This document shows, piece after piece, positions 17,753 through 26,214 of a stretch of 39,170 bases of DNA. Under the pieces are notes generated by a model. That model saw nothing but the letters and a program-made list of their open reading frames with translations. It was not told the origin of the DNA and did no database searches. How positions within the stretch are numbered: position 1 is the first letter of the stretch; each line of letters opens with the position of its first letter. The position numbers and the translations under genes are program-made. The stretch comes from an uncultured Pirellulaceae bacterium (lineage in GTDB: Bacteria; Planctomycetota; Planctomycetia; Pirellulales; Pirellulaceae), in contig CAJQQR010000103.1 in NCBI GenBank assembly GCA_905480545.1, positions 1 to 39,170 on the forward strand. Direction: 5' to 3'.

Positions 17753-18289
17753 CTAGTTTTGAGCAACTGGTTCTTCAACCAGTTCCTTGATTAAGCCATT
17801 GCCTCGTGTCATCGCGATTCGACCTGTTCGGACCAATTCGACAATTCCGTATTCACGCATGGCTTCGATAAACGCATTGATCTTGTTTTCTTTTCCCGAA
17901 ATTTCGATCAATACATTTTCATGACTGACGTCCACAATTTGAGCTCGGAAAATATCAGAAAGTTCGCGAATCTCTGATCGCTGTGGTCCCGGTTGGGCAC
18001 TGACTTTGATTAACATCAAATCGCGCTCGACATAATCAGACGAGCTAATGTTTTTGACTTTGACGACCGTTACAATCTTTTCTAATTGCTTACCGACCTG
18101 CTCCAAAATATTGTCGTCGCCCATGACAACAAAGGTCATTCTGGACAGATTGGGGTCTTCCGTTTCACCGACTGCGAGCGAGTCAATGTTGTAGCCACGA
18201 GATGCAAGCATTCCCGAAATGTGCGAAAGTACGCCCGGGACGTTCTGAACGGTTGCTGAAATGACGTGCCGCATCAACGCGTTTGACAT
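17753..18289 (-). CDS. ilvN: Acetolactate synthase small (regulatory) subunit
   Basis: The 178-residue protein is the ACT-domain regulatory subunit (IlvN/IlvH) that activates the catalytic subunit and gives valine feedback. The first ACT domain is very clear: MRHVISATVQNVPGVLSHISGMLASRGYNIDSLAVGETEDPNLSRMTFVV. The second part has SDYVERDLMLIKV and REYGIVELVRTGRIAMTRG, as in the family. I chose ATG 18289, fifteen bases before the family-like MRHV; ATG 18334 would add 15 residues and cannot be excluded. The catalytic subunit (ilvB/I) is not in the window. It is divergent from the GntP permease gene. Confidence 0.9.
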   Translation of the reverse strand: MSNALMRHVISATVQNVPGVLSHISGMLASRGYNIDSLAVGETEDPNLSRMTFVVMGDDNILEQVGKQLEKIVTVVKVKNISSSDYVERDLMLIKVSAQPGPQRSEIRELSDIFRAQIVDVSHENVLIEISGKENKINAFIEAMREYGIVELVRTGRIAMTRGNGLIKELVEEPVAQN

Positions 18290-18476
18290 TACAATGCCTA
18301 TGAAATCTGGGAAGGTTTTTAGCGAAAGAGCCATGTTATAAGCGCCGAATTTGTGTCGCAAGGTCGCTCACGGGTTGTTTGGCTCGATCGCAATGGCTTG
18401 AATCTCACTTGGCGGTATGTCATGCTCGTCGAGACATATAGATATTTTGAACACTTGGAATTCGGCAGGATCGATA

Positions 18477-20471
18477 ATGCGAAATCGGCAACTTGATTTC
18501 ACTCTAATGGTTTTTATTGCGGTCTTAATGGCGTGCATGTCAAGCATCGCTGCTGCCGGAGATTTACAAGATCCGTCCGAATCGGTTTCAAATACCGAAG
18601 CTGGTTCTGAAAAAAAATTATTAATCGATAAAGAAACTCAATCGGAAAACGGTGGTGCGAGCGACGTCGAATCAAAAGAGGGCGAGGTAGTCGGCGCCGT
18701 TGGTTCGTCGAAAGCAACTTCCAAATCGACATCCGCCTGGTCGGACACGATTTACCCATTGCTGGTTTTAGCGATCGGAATTGCCGTCGTTTTGGGGCTG
18801 ATTATCGGCTTTAAGATCAACGCGTTTTTAGCTTTGATCACCTCCGCAATCGTCGTCAGCGTTTTGGCACCTGGTGAGTTTGGTGAAAAAATTGGACGCG
18901 TCGCATCGGCACTTGGCGACGCGGTCGGGGGAATTGGAATCGTCATTGCATTGGCTGCGATTATCGGGAAATGCATGTTGGATAGCGGAGCGGCTGATCG
19001 AATCGTTCGGACATTCATGGATCTGCTCGGTGAGAAGCGAGCGCCCGTTGCGTTGCTTGGAAGCGGCTTTGTGCTTGCAGTTCCGGTTTTCTTCGACACC
19101 GTGTTTTATTTACTCGTACCCTTGGCAAGATCATTGCATAAACGAACGGGTGTGAAATACTTGCTTTACATCATGGCGATCGGCGCCGGCGGCGCGATTA
19201 CGCACACCTTGGTTCCGCCTACGCCAGGCCCCCTGCTTATGGCATCCAATTTGGGCGTCGACCTTGGGACCATGATTCTGGTTGGGGCGATCGTAGCGTT
19301 GCCGGCTGCATTTGCGGGGCTGACGTGTGGGGCGATTGCGGATCGAATCATGCAGACGCCAATGCGTGAATTACCAGGTAGCCCGGAGCCCGAGCCGATC
19401 AAGGACGAAGATCTTCCGTCTTTGTGGATTTCTTTGGCACCTGTCATCATCCCGGTCATCTTGATTTCATTTTCTACGGTTGCGACGACAATTGCTGACA
19501 AGCAACATGCCGCACGGTTCCGACTCAATGATTTGGATAAGGGGTTCGCATCGCTCGTTGCGGAACAATACAGTGCTTCACCCGTCAATGTTGCGAGGTT
19601 AATTGCCGACCATCCATCAATGACAGAAAGCACCTTGCTTTCAGCGGAGCCGGACTTTGTGAAAATCCAAGAAGGCTTGAATGTGCTGATTCGCGACCGA
19701 AATTTTTATGATGAAGATGCATTCCTAGGCATAAAGCTGAATCCGATCGCCAAAAAGTTGTTAAAGAAAAAAGGTGTTCGGATGAAGCCAGCGATCGTCG
19801 AACGAATGAATCGATCGTTTATCGAATCGGCTTATCCAAACCAAGTCAAGCCTCATGATTGGAAAACGACACCGCGGCAGGTCGCGAACGTGTTTGACTT
19901 TTTTGGGAATGCGAACTTTGCGCTTTTGGTTTCAGCATTGATTGCGTTGATTACGCTGGCCAAGCAAAGAATGTTGTCATTTGCAGAACTTGCAAAGTCC
20001 ACTGAAGAAGCGCTAATGAGTGGAGGCGTGATTATCTTGATTACGGCTGGCGGCGGGGCCTTCGGCAAAATGCTTGACGCGGCAAATATTGGTCCTGCAA
20101 TTCAGAATTTGTTTTCCGGCGACGGTGGCTTTTCCGGTATCGGATTCCTATTGCTTGGCTTTCTGATTTCCGCTGTATTGAAAATCGCGCAGGGGTCGAG
20201 CACCGTTGCAATGATTGTTGGGTCGTCGATGGTCGCCGCAATTGTCAGTGGCCAAGAGATCGGTTTCAACTATGTGTACCTTGCGACGGCCATCGGTGCT
20301 GGGTCGCTATTCGGTTCGTGGATGAACGACAGCGGTTTTTGGATCTTTGCCAAGATGGGCGGCTTGACTGAAGGTGAAGCGCTCAAGTCTTGGACCGTGA
20401 TGCTGATCGTGCTATCTCTGGTCAGTTTGTTCGTGACCATACTGTTAGCATTGGTGATGCCATTGGTTTAA
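18477..20471 (+). CDS. GntP-family (gluconate:H+ symporter-like) permease with signal peptide and inserted loop
   Basis: The permease core (residues about 91 onward) has the GntP pattern: NAFLALITSAIVVSVLAPGE, GIGIVIALAAIIGKCMLDSGAADRIVRTF, LAVPVFFDTVFYLLVPLARSL, GAITHTLVPPTPGPLLMASNLGVDLG, and at the end KIAQGSSTVAMIVGSS plus LFGSWMNDSGFWIFAKMGG. The predicted substrate is gluconate or a similar sugar acid. At 664 residues it is much longer than the usual 440-450. The excess is a cleavable-looking signal peptide (1-27, ending SSIAAA), a Ser/Glu-rich linker (28-90), and a hydrophilic insertion at about 340-470 between membrane helices. ATG 18477 is preceded by AGGA at good spacing, so the signal peptide is real rather than a start-choice artefact. 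Confidence 0.88.
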   Translation: MRNRQLDFTLMVFIAVLMACMSSIAAAGDLQDPSESVSNTEAGSEKKLLIDKETQSENGGASDVESKEGEVVGAVGSSKATSKSTSAWSDTIYPLLVLAIGIAVVLGLIIGFKINAFLALITSAIVVSVLAPGEFGEKIGRVASALGDAVGGIGIVIALAAIIGKCMLDSGAADRIVRTFMDLLGEKRAPVALLGSGFVLAVPVFFDTVFYLLVPLARSLHKRTGVKYLLYIMAIGAGGAITHTLVPPTPGPLLMASNLGVDLGTMILVGAIVALPAAFAGLTCGAIADRIMQTPMRELPGSPEPEPIKDEDLPSLWISLAPVIIPVILISFSTVATTIADKQHAARFRLNDLDKGFASLVAEQYSASPVNVARLIADHPSMTESTLLSAEPDFVKIQEGLNVLIRDRNFYDEDAFLGIKLNPIAKKLLKKKGVRMKPAIVERMNRSFIESAYPNQVKPHDWKTTPRQVANVFDFFGNANFALLVSALIALITLAKQRMLSFAELAKSTEEALMSGGVIILITAGGGAFGKMLDAANIGPAIQNLFSGDGGFSGIGFLLLGFLISAVLKIAQGSSTVAMIVGSSMVAAIVSGQEIGFNYVYLATAIGAGSLFGSWMNDSGFWIFAKMGGLTEGEALKSWTVMLIVLSLVSLFVTILLALVMPLV

Positions 20472-20505
20472 TCGCGAATTTTAGCGCGTGGCGTTTTCGG
20501 AACGA

Positions 20506-20772
20506 TCAAAGACCACGTTTCGCGATTTTGTCGGCGACCGTTGCGACAATTGCACCCAGCAAAGAGCTTTTGTCTTCGTCGGATAATTCGTCGTTTTGGT
20601 TTACCGCTAGAGAATTTGCATATCCAGCAAGTAAGCCCAGATAAAAATCATCACTTTGAGCATCCGTGAGATTCTCTTCTAATTCACGACTCAATCGATT
20701 TGAAATGTTTGAGACCTGGCTGGCGAATTGCTGGACGCGGGCGTAGTCAATTCGTTCGTCGATTTGGAACAT
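20506..20772 (-). CDS. Small protein of unknown function
   Basis: The 88-residue product starts at ATG 20772 (MFQIDERIDYARVQQFASQV); longer in-frame versions up to 20859 have less plausible N-terminal sequence. It is mostly helical and charged, with LTDAQSDDFYLGLLAGYANSLAV and SDEDKSSLLGAIVATVADKI. There is no signal peptide and no known motif. It converges with the GntP gene. Codon use is like its neighbours, which supports a real gene. Function unknown. Confidence 0.55.
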   Translation of the reverse strand: MFQIDERIDYARVQQFASQVSNISNRLSRELEENLTDAQSDDFYLGLLAGYANSLAVNQNDELSDEDKSSLLGAIVATVADKIAKRGL

Positions 20773-21170
20773 TTGATTTCTAATAAGTGAATGGTGAAGA
20801 CTCTTCTCGATTATGTTCGTTTTGATTGGCTGAATCCAGCGACGTTTTCGACTTGTCAATTTTTCGATTTCCTAGGGACTTCAGGCCGATAAACGAGCGT
20901 TTGGTATGCATCGGCAATGTGAAGCACACGTCTGGCGATAATTACTCCTATTGCGCGTGATGTGAATGCTGTCGTTCGTATGCTGCCATTGTTAAATTGT
21001 TAATTGGCGATTCAGGGGGGCTGGGTGGTTTTGGTGGACCGCCGAATGCGATCTTTTTTGAGACTCTCTGTATTTTCGTCGAGTCGGTTCGTTTGCGTTG
21101 CCGATTTTCTGATTAGGTGAAATGGCATCCCGTCGTATTACGCGAATATTACTCCCGCATCTTGCAAGTT
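20773..21170. other. Divergent intergenic region without recognised gene
   Basis: The 398 bases hold a perfect 8-bp tandem ATTGTTAA twice (20988-21003) and G-rich tracts (GGGGGGCTGGGTGG near 21015). No promoter or RNA is recognised. Confidence 0.4.
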
Positions 21171-22193
21171 ATGATGACGAAAACTTTAAAAAGCGAATTG
21201 CGGCAAAGGGCAACGATCGTTTGTGCAGCGATGTTATTGCTCCTTTTTGCGATAGAGTCGAAATCTACAAACGCGGACGACTTGCGGAAAAAGCTGATTA
21301 CCGAGACTCGGCATGATTTCGGTGCGGTGGCTCGTGGAGCAAAATCATTGCATCGGTTTGTGATCAACAACCCGTATTCCAAGCCAATTATTATCGCGAG
21401 CGTTCGTTCATCGTGTGGGTGCACAACGGCAACCTTCAGCACGAAAGAAATTGCTCCCTTCGGCAGTGGGGAAATTATTGCTGACTTTAATACGCGATCA
21501 TTTCTAGGGAAAAAGAATGCGACGATCACCGTAAGTTTCACTCAGCCTTATCGCTTCGAAATCCAACTGATCGTATCGGGATACATTCGAAGCGATATCG
21601 TCTTTGATCCCGGTTCCATTAGTTTTCAGAACGTCGATTCAGGTGTCACCAAAACACTTTCAACGACAATCAGTTATGCGGGATCGTCTCTCTGGAAGAT
21701 CGAGGACATTCAAAGCGGTTGTCCGTACCTTTCTGCGGAATTGGTAGAACTGGAACGTTCATCCAAACTGGTGAAGTATCGGTTAACGACCACGATTGAT
21801 GAGAGTGCACCGGTTGGGCATTTAAATGCTGAGCTAATTGTTGTTACGAACGATCGTAAAATGAATAAGGTTCCATTGACGGTCGTTGCCAATGTGAATT
21901 CGCCGCTTTCGGTAAGTCCTTCGCAAATCAGTATCCCGTCGCTAGAAAACGGAATCGTGAAAAAAACCCGACTGGTTTTGCGCGGCAATGAAGGATTTCA
22001 AATCACTGCGGTGCAGTGTAAGGATCCACGTGTCGATATCAAAGTTGCATCGACGACTAAAAAAGTGCATTTGGTGACGGTGACGTTTAACTCAACCGGC
22101 CGATCGGATTTGCCGCGTCAAATACCGATCGTTTTTCAAACCAGTCTTGGGGCAGGTAATTCAGTTACTGTTCCAATGACTGTCGGGAAGTAG
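21171..22193 (+). CDS. DUF1573-containing exported protein (Ig-like repeats)
   Basis: The 340-residue protein starts at ATG 21171 (a GTG at 21117 gives a less plausible N-terminus). It has a basic N-region, a hydrophobic stretch (ATIVCAAMLLLLFAIES), then a mature part that opens with the DUF1573 theme: RHDFGAVARGAKSLHRFVINNPYSKPIIIASVRSSCGCTTATFS. The paired cysteines in SSCGCTT are the family hallmark. At least three beta-sandwich repeats follow, the last two recognisable by VPLTVVANVNSPLSVSPSQISI and PIVFQTSLGAGNSVTVPMTV. Such proteins are exported and may serve in adhesion or as periplasmic scaffolds; no enzyme site is seen. It is followed by a hairpin at 22236-22262. Confidence 0.8.
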   Translation: MMTKTLKSELRQRATIVCAAMLLLLFAIESKSTNADDLRKKLITETRHDFGAVARGAKSLHRFVINNPYSKPIIIASVRSSCGCTTATFSTKEIAPFGSGEIIADFNTRSFLGKKNATITVSFTQPYRFEIQLIVSGYIRSDIVFDPGSISFQNVDSGVTKTLSTTISYAGSSLWKIEDIQSGCPYLSAELVELERSSKLVKYRLTTTIDESAPVGHLNAELIVVTNDRKMNKVPLTVVANVNSPLSVSPSQISIPSLENGIVKKTRLVLRGNEGFQITAVQCKDPRVDIKVASTTKKVHLVTVTFNSTGRSDLPRQIPIVFQTSLGAGNSVTVPMTVGK

Positions 22194-22235
22194 CACGCTC
22201 GACGTTGACAACCGACCTGCCAAACCAGATTCCAT

Positions 22236-22274
22236 AACGCTGTTCGGTCAAGTTTCAGCGTTTGGAGGATTGTT
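22236..22274 (+). terminator. Possible terminator of the DUF1573 gene
   Basis: AACGCTG (22236-22242) pairs with CAGCGTT (22256-22262), and a run of seven T follows about ten bases later. The distance to the T-run is larger than usual, so this is only moderately convincing. Confidence 0.35.
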
Positions 22275-22435
22275 TTTTTGTTGGCAGAGCGTCGTTGTTG
22301 TGTGCATTGACCGTACCATCATCAGATTACCAAACATTTGCAGCCAGTTGACTGGCGATTGCATGCCCACGCGGTGAACTGTTTGGATCCGCCTCCCTAA
22401 TTAAGTGGCGTGTCGTCACAATATAGAGCCCTCGT

Positions 22436-22473
22436 GATTCCAACGTGATTCACTGATTCCAACGTGATTCACT
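22436..22473. repeat. Perfect 19-bp tandem duplication
   Basis: GATTCCAACGTGATTCACT occurs at 22436-22454 and again at 22455-22473. A 7-bp inverted repeat follows at once. It is non-coding. Confidence 0.9.
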
Positions 22474-23055
22474 CCGCCAATCGGCATTTTATTGGCGATA
22501 ATCGAAGCGGTAGCAGCGGGAAGTCTTAACTTATATCCCGCTGCAGCAATCAACTTTTTCGTTTGAAATTGCGGGCAGCAATAGGTTCAAAAACTAGATA
22601 TTGCAAAAGGTTCCAAAAACGGAAGGGACCCGGTGACCGTCAGCGCACGATTCAAAACTGCGAAATGCGAAGGTTCTAGGAAATAGGTCCTCGGCGCAAC
22701 CTGCGTGCACCGATTCGATTTTTTTCGTTACCCCTTCGAGGCGAGTTTTGATGGTTCTGTGGGCGAACCTTTAATGAACTGCCCGGTAATGACCATCGCA
22801 AATTGGAAATTTTAAATTTCGCCGTTGCTACACCGCTAAGTCTCCCAAGGAAGCGACGTTTTACGCGTTTCCGATACTTCGGCCCGAATGGCGCACAAAT
22901 CATCGCGGTATGTTGCGAAGCGAGGGGAAAAGATTCAGAATGACGTATTACTCAAATTTATGCCAAATAATTTGGATCGAAAACCGAATGGCACATGTTG
23001 AACGAAACGAATTTCGATCAATGGTGAATTCTTAAAAAATTACTGGGAAATATAA

Positions 23056-23688
23056 ATGATCGTATTTGCTCAAAACGGGTGGCTGATCGCCGGGGGCATT
23101 TGTGCCGTGATTGGCGTTGCGGTTGTCGTCATCGGGCTCTTTTTGTGGTCGACGTACAACGGTTTGGTTGAAAAGCGTAATCGATATAAGAATGCGTTCT
23201 CGCAAATTGATGTGCAATTGAAACGCCGATACGATTTGATCCCCAACTTGGTTGAGGTCGCAAAGGGGTACATGGCGCATGAAAAGGACACATTGGAAGC
23301 GGTAATTGCGGCACGAAACACGGCAATTTCTGCCCAGAAAGCAGCGTCTTCGAATCCTGGTGATCCGAGCGCAATGAAAAATCTGGCGTCTTCGGAATCC
23401 GCATTGGGTGGAACACTATCTCGTTTGATGATGGTCTCGGAAGCCTATCCAGATCTTAAGGCCAATCAAAACATGATGCAGTTGCAAGAAGAACTGACAT
23501 CGACGGAAAACAAGGTGACATTTGCTCGCCAAGGTTACAACGATTCGGTCACGGTCTACAACACGACTCGTGAACAGTTCCCTGCGGTTGTCTTTGCTGC
23601 GTCACTTGGTTTCCAACAAGCAGAGCTTTGGGAATTGGATGAGAAAGAAGCTGAGGAAGCGCGAGCCCGACCCAAGATCGAATTTTAG
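23056..23688 (+). CDS. lemA: LemA family protein
   Basis: The 210-residue protein has one N-terminal membrane helix (about residues 8-31, GWLIAGGICAVIGVAVVVIGLFLW), then the LemA signature: YNGLVEKRNRYKNAFSQIDVQLKRRYDLIPNLVEVAKGYMAHEKDTLEAVIAAR, and further LSRLMMVSEAYPDLKANQNMMQLQEELTSTENKV with ARQGYNDSVTVYNTTREQFP. These helical bundles are anchored with the bulk outside the cytoplasm. Their role is not settled, but they are often beside M48 proteases, as here (170 bases downstream). Start ATG 23056 follows GGGA. A strong hairpin with a T-run stands between the two genes. Confidence 0.92.
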   Translation: MIVFAQNGWLIAGGICAVIGVAVVVIGLFLWSTYNGLVEKRNRYKNAFSQIDVQLKRRYDLIPNLVEVAKGYMAHEKDTLEAVIAARNTAISAQKAASSNPGDPSAMKNLASSESALGGTLSRLMMVSEAYPDLKANQNMMQLQEELTSTENKVTFARQGYNDSVTVYNTTREQFPAVVFAASLGFQQAELWELDEKEAEEARARPKIEF

Positions 23689-23725
23689 TTTCGGTTTTTG
23701 TCGGACAGGCATTAAATTATAGAAG

Positions 23726-23755
23726 ACACGCGCATTCCGGTTCGCGTGTTTTTTT
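23726..23755 (+). terminator. Rho-independent terminator between lemA and the M48 protease gene
   Basis: ACACGCG (23726-23732) pairs with CGCGTGT (23743-23749), loop of ten bases, followed by a run of seven T (23749-23755). It sits 38 bases after the lemA stop and 105 bases before the protease start. Confidence 0.78.
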
Positions 23756-23859
23756 GTACCCCTTTACGGCAGATCTTGATGTCGCATTCTCTTTGAGAAA
23801 CAACTGCAAATCAGTTGAGTTTCGACGGAAATTCAGCACTGCATTCTAAGGATCAATTC

Positions 23860-25866
23860 ATGGATTTTTTTCAGAATCAGGATAAAGCTCGCACCAAGAC
23901 AAAGGTTCTGGTGTTTTACTTCGGGCTGGCGATTTCATCGATGATCATCTTGATCTACATCGTCATTGCCTGCGCTCTCAATGCGAATAGTTCTGGAAAG
24001 GAAGCGATTGAGGCGAACTGGTTTCATCCCGAGGTCCTCCTCTTTGTGACGATCGGTGTTACGTCGGTTGTGGGACTTGCAAGTCTATTCAAAGTGTCCG
24101 AAATCAGAAGGGGCGGCGGCGAGCAGGTTGCGTCGATGCTGGGTGGGCGTCGGATTAGTTCTGCGACAACGGACCAACATGAACGAGTCGTCATGAATGT
24201 GGTCGAAGAAATGGCCTTGGCGTCCGGTGTTCCCGTTCCGCCAGTTTATGTTCTGGATCAAGAGCCCGGCATCAATGCGTTTGCAGCAGGTTTTACGCCC
24301 AATGATGCGGTGATCGGCGTCAATCGAGGCACGATTGAGATCATGAATCGGGCGGAGCTTCAGGGTGTGATTGCTCATGAGTTTAGTCACATCTTCAACG
24401 GCGACATGCGGTTGAATGTCCGCTTGATTGGATGGCTGTTTGGGATCCAAATGCTGGCAATCATTGGCTATTACATCTTTCGCTTTGCGAGCATCTCGTC
24501 GTCAGGCCGAAATAATAAAAATGGAAACCAAATTGCGATCGCTATTTTCGTGGGTGGCCTGGTGATTATGGTGGTTGGCTTTCTGGGGCAAATTTGCGCG
24601 AGAATGATTCAGGCGGCCATCTCGCGTCAGCGAGAATATTTGGCGGACGCATCCGCAGTGCAGTTTACTCGTGATCCAAACACCATCAGCGGTGCATTAA
24701 AAGTGATCGGGGCGTCTGCTGGTTCGTCTGCGATCAAGATTCCGACGGCCCAACAAGCGAGTCACATGTTTTTTGCGGAGGGGGTTTCCTCGGCATTTGG
24801 CGGATTATCGACACACCCGCCAATCGCTGATCGGATTCGAAAAATCGATCCACAGTTTGATGGGAATTATTCGAAGTACATGCAACATCGGTATCAACGT
24901 CCTGTCGCAGAAAAACCTCAGCCGAAAGCGGCGCGAAAAGATCCGGCGGAAATGCTAAAGAACTTTCCGATTCCGGGTATGGGGGGGGAAGGGTTTGGTC
25001 CGATGGGCGAAATGACAAAAAACATGCCCGGTGCAGGGATGCCGCTGAGTCCGGCCGCAATTATCGCTGGGGTTGGAATGTTGGATGATGATCATGTGCA
25101 GCACTCGCAAGGGATGATCGATTCGATTGATCCGCTGATCAAATCAGCAGTTCATGATCCGTTTAGTGCGAGGTGTGTTGTCTACAGTTTATTGTTGGAT
25201 GACAAGGAAGCGATTCGCAAGAAGCAATTGAGTGTCATTCAGCAGGCAGAAGGACAGACGACAGTTGCAGAGACTTTAAAGTTGTTGCCCTACGTCAAGC
25301 GTCTGCCGCAGAGTCAGAGGTTGCCGTGTCTTGAAATCGTGCAATCGACTTTGTCAGAACTTTCGCTTGAACAGTACAAACGGTTTGGATACAGCGTCAT
25401 CGAATTGGTGAAGGCAGATCAGCATATCGATCTTTTCGAATTTATTCTTCAGCATCTGATTTTGTCCCATTTAGACCGTCGATTTGGTTTGCGTCCGCCA
25501 GCAAAGGTTCGTTTTCATCAGGCGAAGCAAATCAAAGCCGACATCGAAATGGTGTTAGCGGTATTGGTCTATGTCGGCCACGCTGATGAAAAAGAGGCGG
25601 CAAAGGCCTTTCGTTTGGCTTCAGAGTCGATTGGTGAAAAAGTGCCGTTTGAACTGATGCCCAAGTCAAAATGTAATTTTAAACTATTAGACAACGGCTT
25701 GGAGCGGATTAACGAAGCCGCACCTCAGCTAAAAAAACAAATTTTACATGCGGCTGCAACGGCGGTTGCAGCGGATGAAAGAATTACCATTTCCGAAGCG
25801 GAGTTATTTCGGGCCTTTGCCGAATCGATCGAATGCCCAGTCCCTCCCATTTTGGCGACTGAATGA
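23860..25866 (+). CDS. M48-family membrane zinc metalloprotease with C-terminal extension
   Basis: ATG 23860 has AAGGA at 23848-23852; an earlier TTG at 23815 is less likely. The 668-residue protein has two N-terminal membrane helices (about 17-40 and 57-79), the zinc site HEFSH (His173, Glu174, His177), further helices (about 188-210 and 223-247) and REYLADASAVQF with Glu259 as third ligand, as in HtpX-type M48 proteases. The last 370 residues are an added soluble region with Gly/Met/Pro-rich linker (GMGGEGFGPMGEMTKNMPGAGMP) and a helical end (VLAVLVYVGHADEKEAAKAFRLA; ATAVAADERITISEAELFRAFAE) that resembles TerB-like repeats. It probably degrades damaged membrane proteins. LemA lies just upstream. 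Confidence 0.9.
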   Translation: MDFFQNQDKARTKTKVLVFYFGLAISSMIILIYIVIACALNANSSGKEAIEANWFHPEVLLFVTIGVTSVVGLASLFKVSEIRRGGGEQVASMLGGRRISSATTDQHERVVMNVVEEMALASGVPVPPVYVLDQEPGINAFAAGFTPNDAVIGVNRGTIEIMNRAELQGVIAHEFSHIFNGDMRLNVRLIGWLFGIQMLAIIGYYIFRFASISSSGRNNKNGNQIAIAIFVGGLVIMVVGFLGQICARMIQAAISRQREYLADASAVQFTRDPNTISGALKVIGASAGSSAIKIPTAQQASHMFFAEGVSSAFGGLSTHPPIADRIRKIDPQFDGNYSKYMQHRYQRPVAEKPQPKAARKDPAEMLKNFPIPGMGGEGFGPMGEMTKNMPGAGMPLSPAAIIAGVGMLDDDHVQHSQGMIDSIDPLIKSAVHDPFSARCVVYSLLLDDKEAIRKKQLSVIQQAEGQTTVAETLKLLPYVKRLPQSQRLPCLEIVQSTLSELSLEQYKRFGYSVIELVKADQHIDLFEFILQHLILSHLDRRFGLRPPAKVRFHQAKQIKADIEMVLAVLVYVGHADEKEAAKAFRLASESIGEKVPFELMPKSKCNFKLLDNGLERINEAAPQLKKQILHAAATAVAADERITISEAELFRAFAESIECPVPPILATE

Positions 25867-26053
25867 GTTTCTCTGTCGTTTCGACGATTGCAGCCGTCTG
25901 TGTCCTCAAAATGCCGAAATGTTAATGGATTGGCCGCCATGCTCCAATTTCGCGAGACACGGGGCATCGATCGATCCCCCGATTGTTGTTGACATTGAAT
26001 TTTCAAGACTGCGACGATTTCTGCCTAAAAATCCACGGGTCTCGACACGAACG

Positions 26054-26090
26054 GGGTTCATGCGAAAAGCGATTTGAGCCCGGTTTTTTT
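26054..26090 (+). terminator. Probable rho-independent terminator
   Basis: GGGTTCA (26054-26060) pairs with TTGAGCCC (26074-26081), with one G-U pair, then GG and seven T (26084-26090). It is on the plus strand about 190 bases after the M48 protease stop. Confidence 0.5.
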
Positions 26091-26154
26091 CCGACTTTTC
26101 AGAATCATAAGCGAGACTTTGAAATCCGTTAGTTTTTGAGCATAATAACGGTTA

Positions 26155-26172
26155 CCAATTGTCGGCAATTGG
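26155..26172 (+). promoter_or_regulatory. Perfect dyad upstream of the DoxX-like gene
   Basis: CCAATTG, loop TCGG, CAATTGG. It lies 43 bases before the start of the DoxX-like gene and could be an operator or a 5' leader hairpin. Confidence 0.45.
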
Positions 26173-26214
26173 ACTGAAACCCGATTCTCACCTTTAAAAA
26201 CTCAGGAATCCTCG

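Larger units (their letters stand above)
22194..23055. other. Long intergenic region with several dyads, possible regulatory RNA
   Basis: No gene is recognised in 862 bases; a minus-strand 75-codon frame (22676-22903) has no family-like features. Structures seen are: hairpin AACGCTG/CAGCGTT (22236-22262), ten bases before a T7 run; 19-bp tandem duplication (22436-22473); hairpin CGCCAAT/ATTGGCG (22475-22497); perfect 9-bp stem GCAGCGGGA/TCCCGCTGC (22513-22544) with TTTTT a few bases later; and CCAAAT/ATTTGG (22963-22975) close to lemA. Signature sequences of RNase P RNA, SRP RNA and tmRNA were not found by eye. Confidence 0.5.
25867..26214. other. Intergenic region with terminator and dyad
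   Basis: No gene is recognised. It contains a hairpin followed by seven T (26054-26090) and, near the next gene, CCAATTG-TCGG-CAATTGG (26155-26172). Confidence 0.5.

Noticed and set aside
18417..18476. Upstream start for the GntP permease
   Set aside because: ATG 18477 has a Shine-Dalgarno and a signal peptide directly after it; the upstream residues are not coding-like.
22676..22903. 75-codon minus-strand frame before lemA
   Set aside because: Arg-rich composition, no start signal, no family features; kept only as part of the structured non-coding region.
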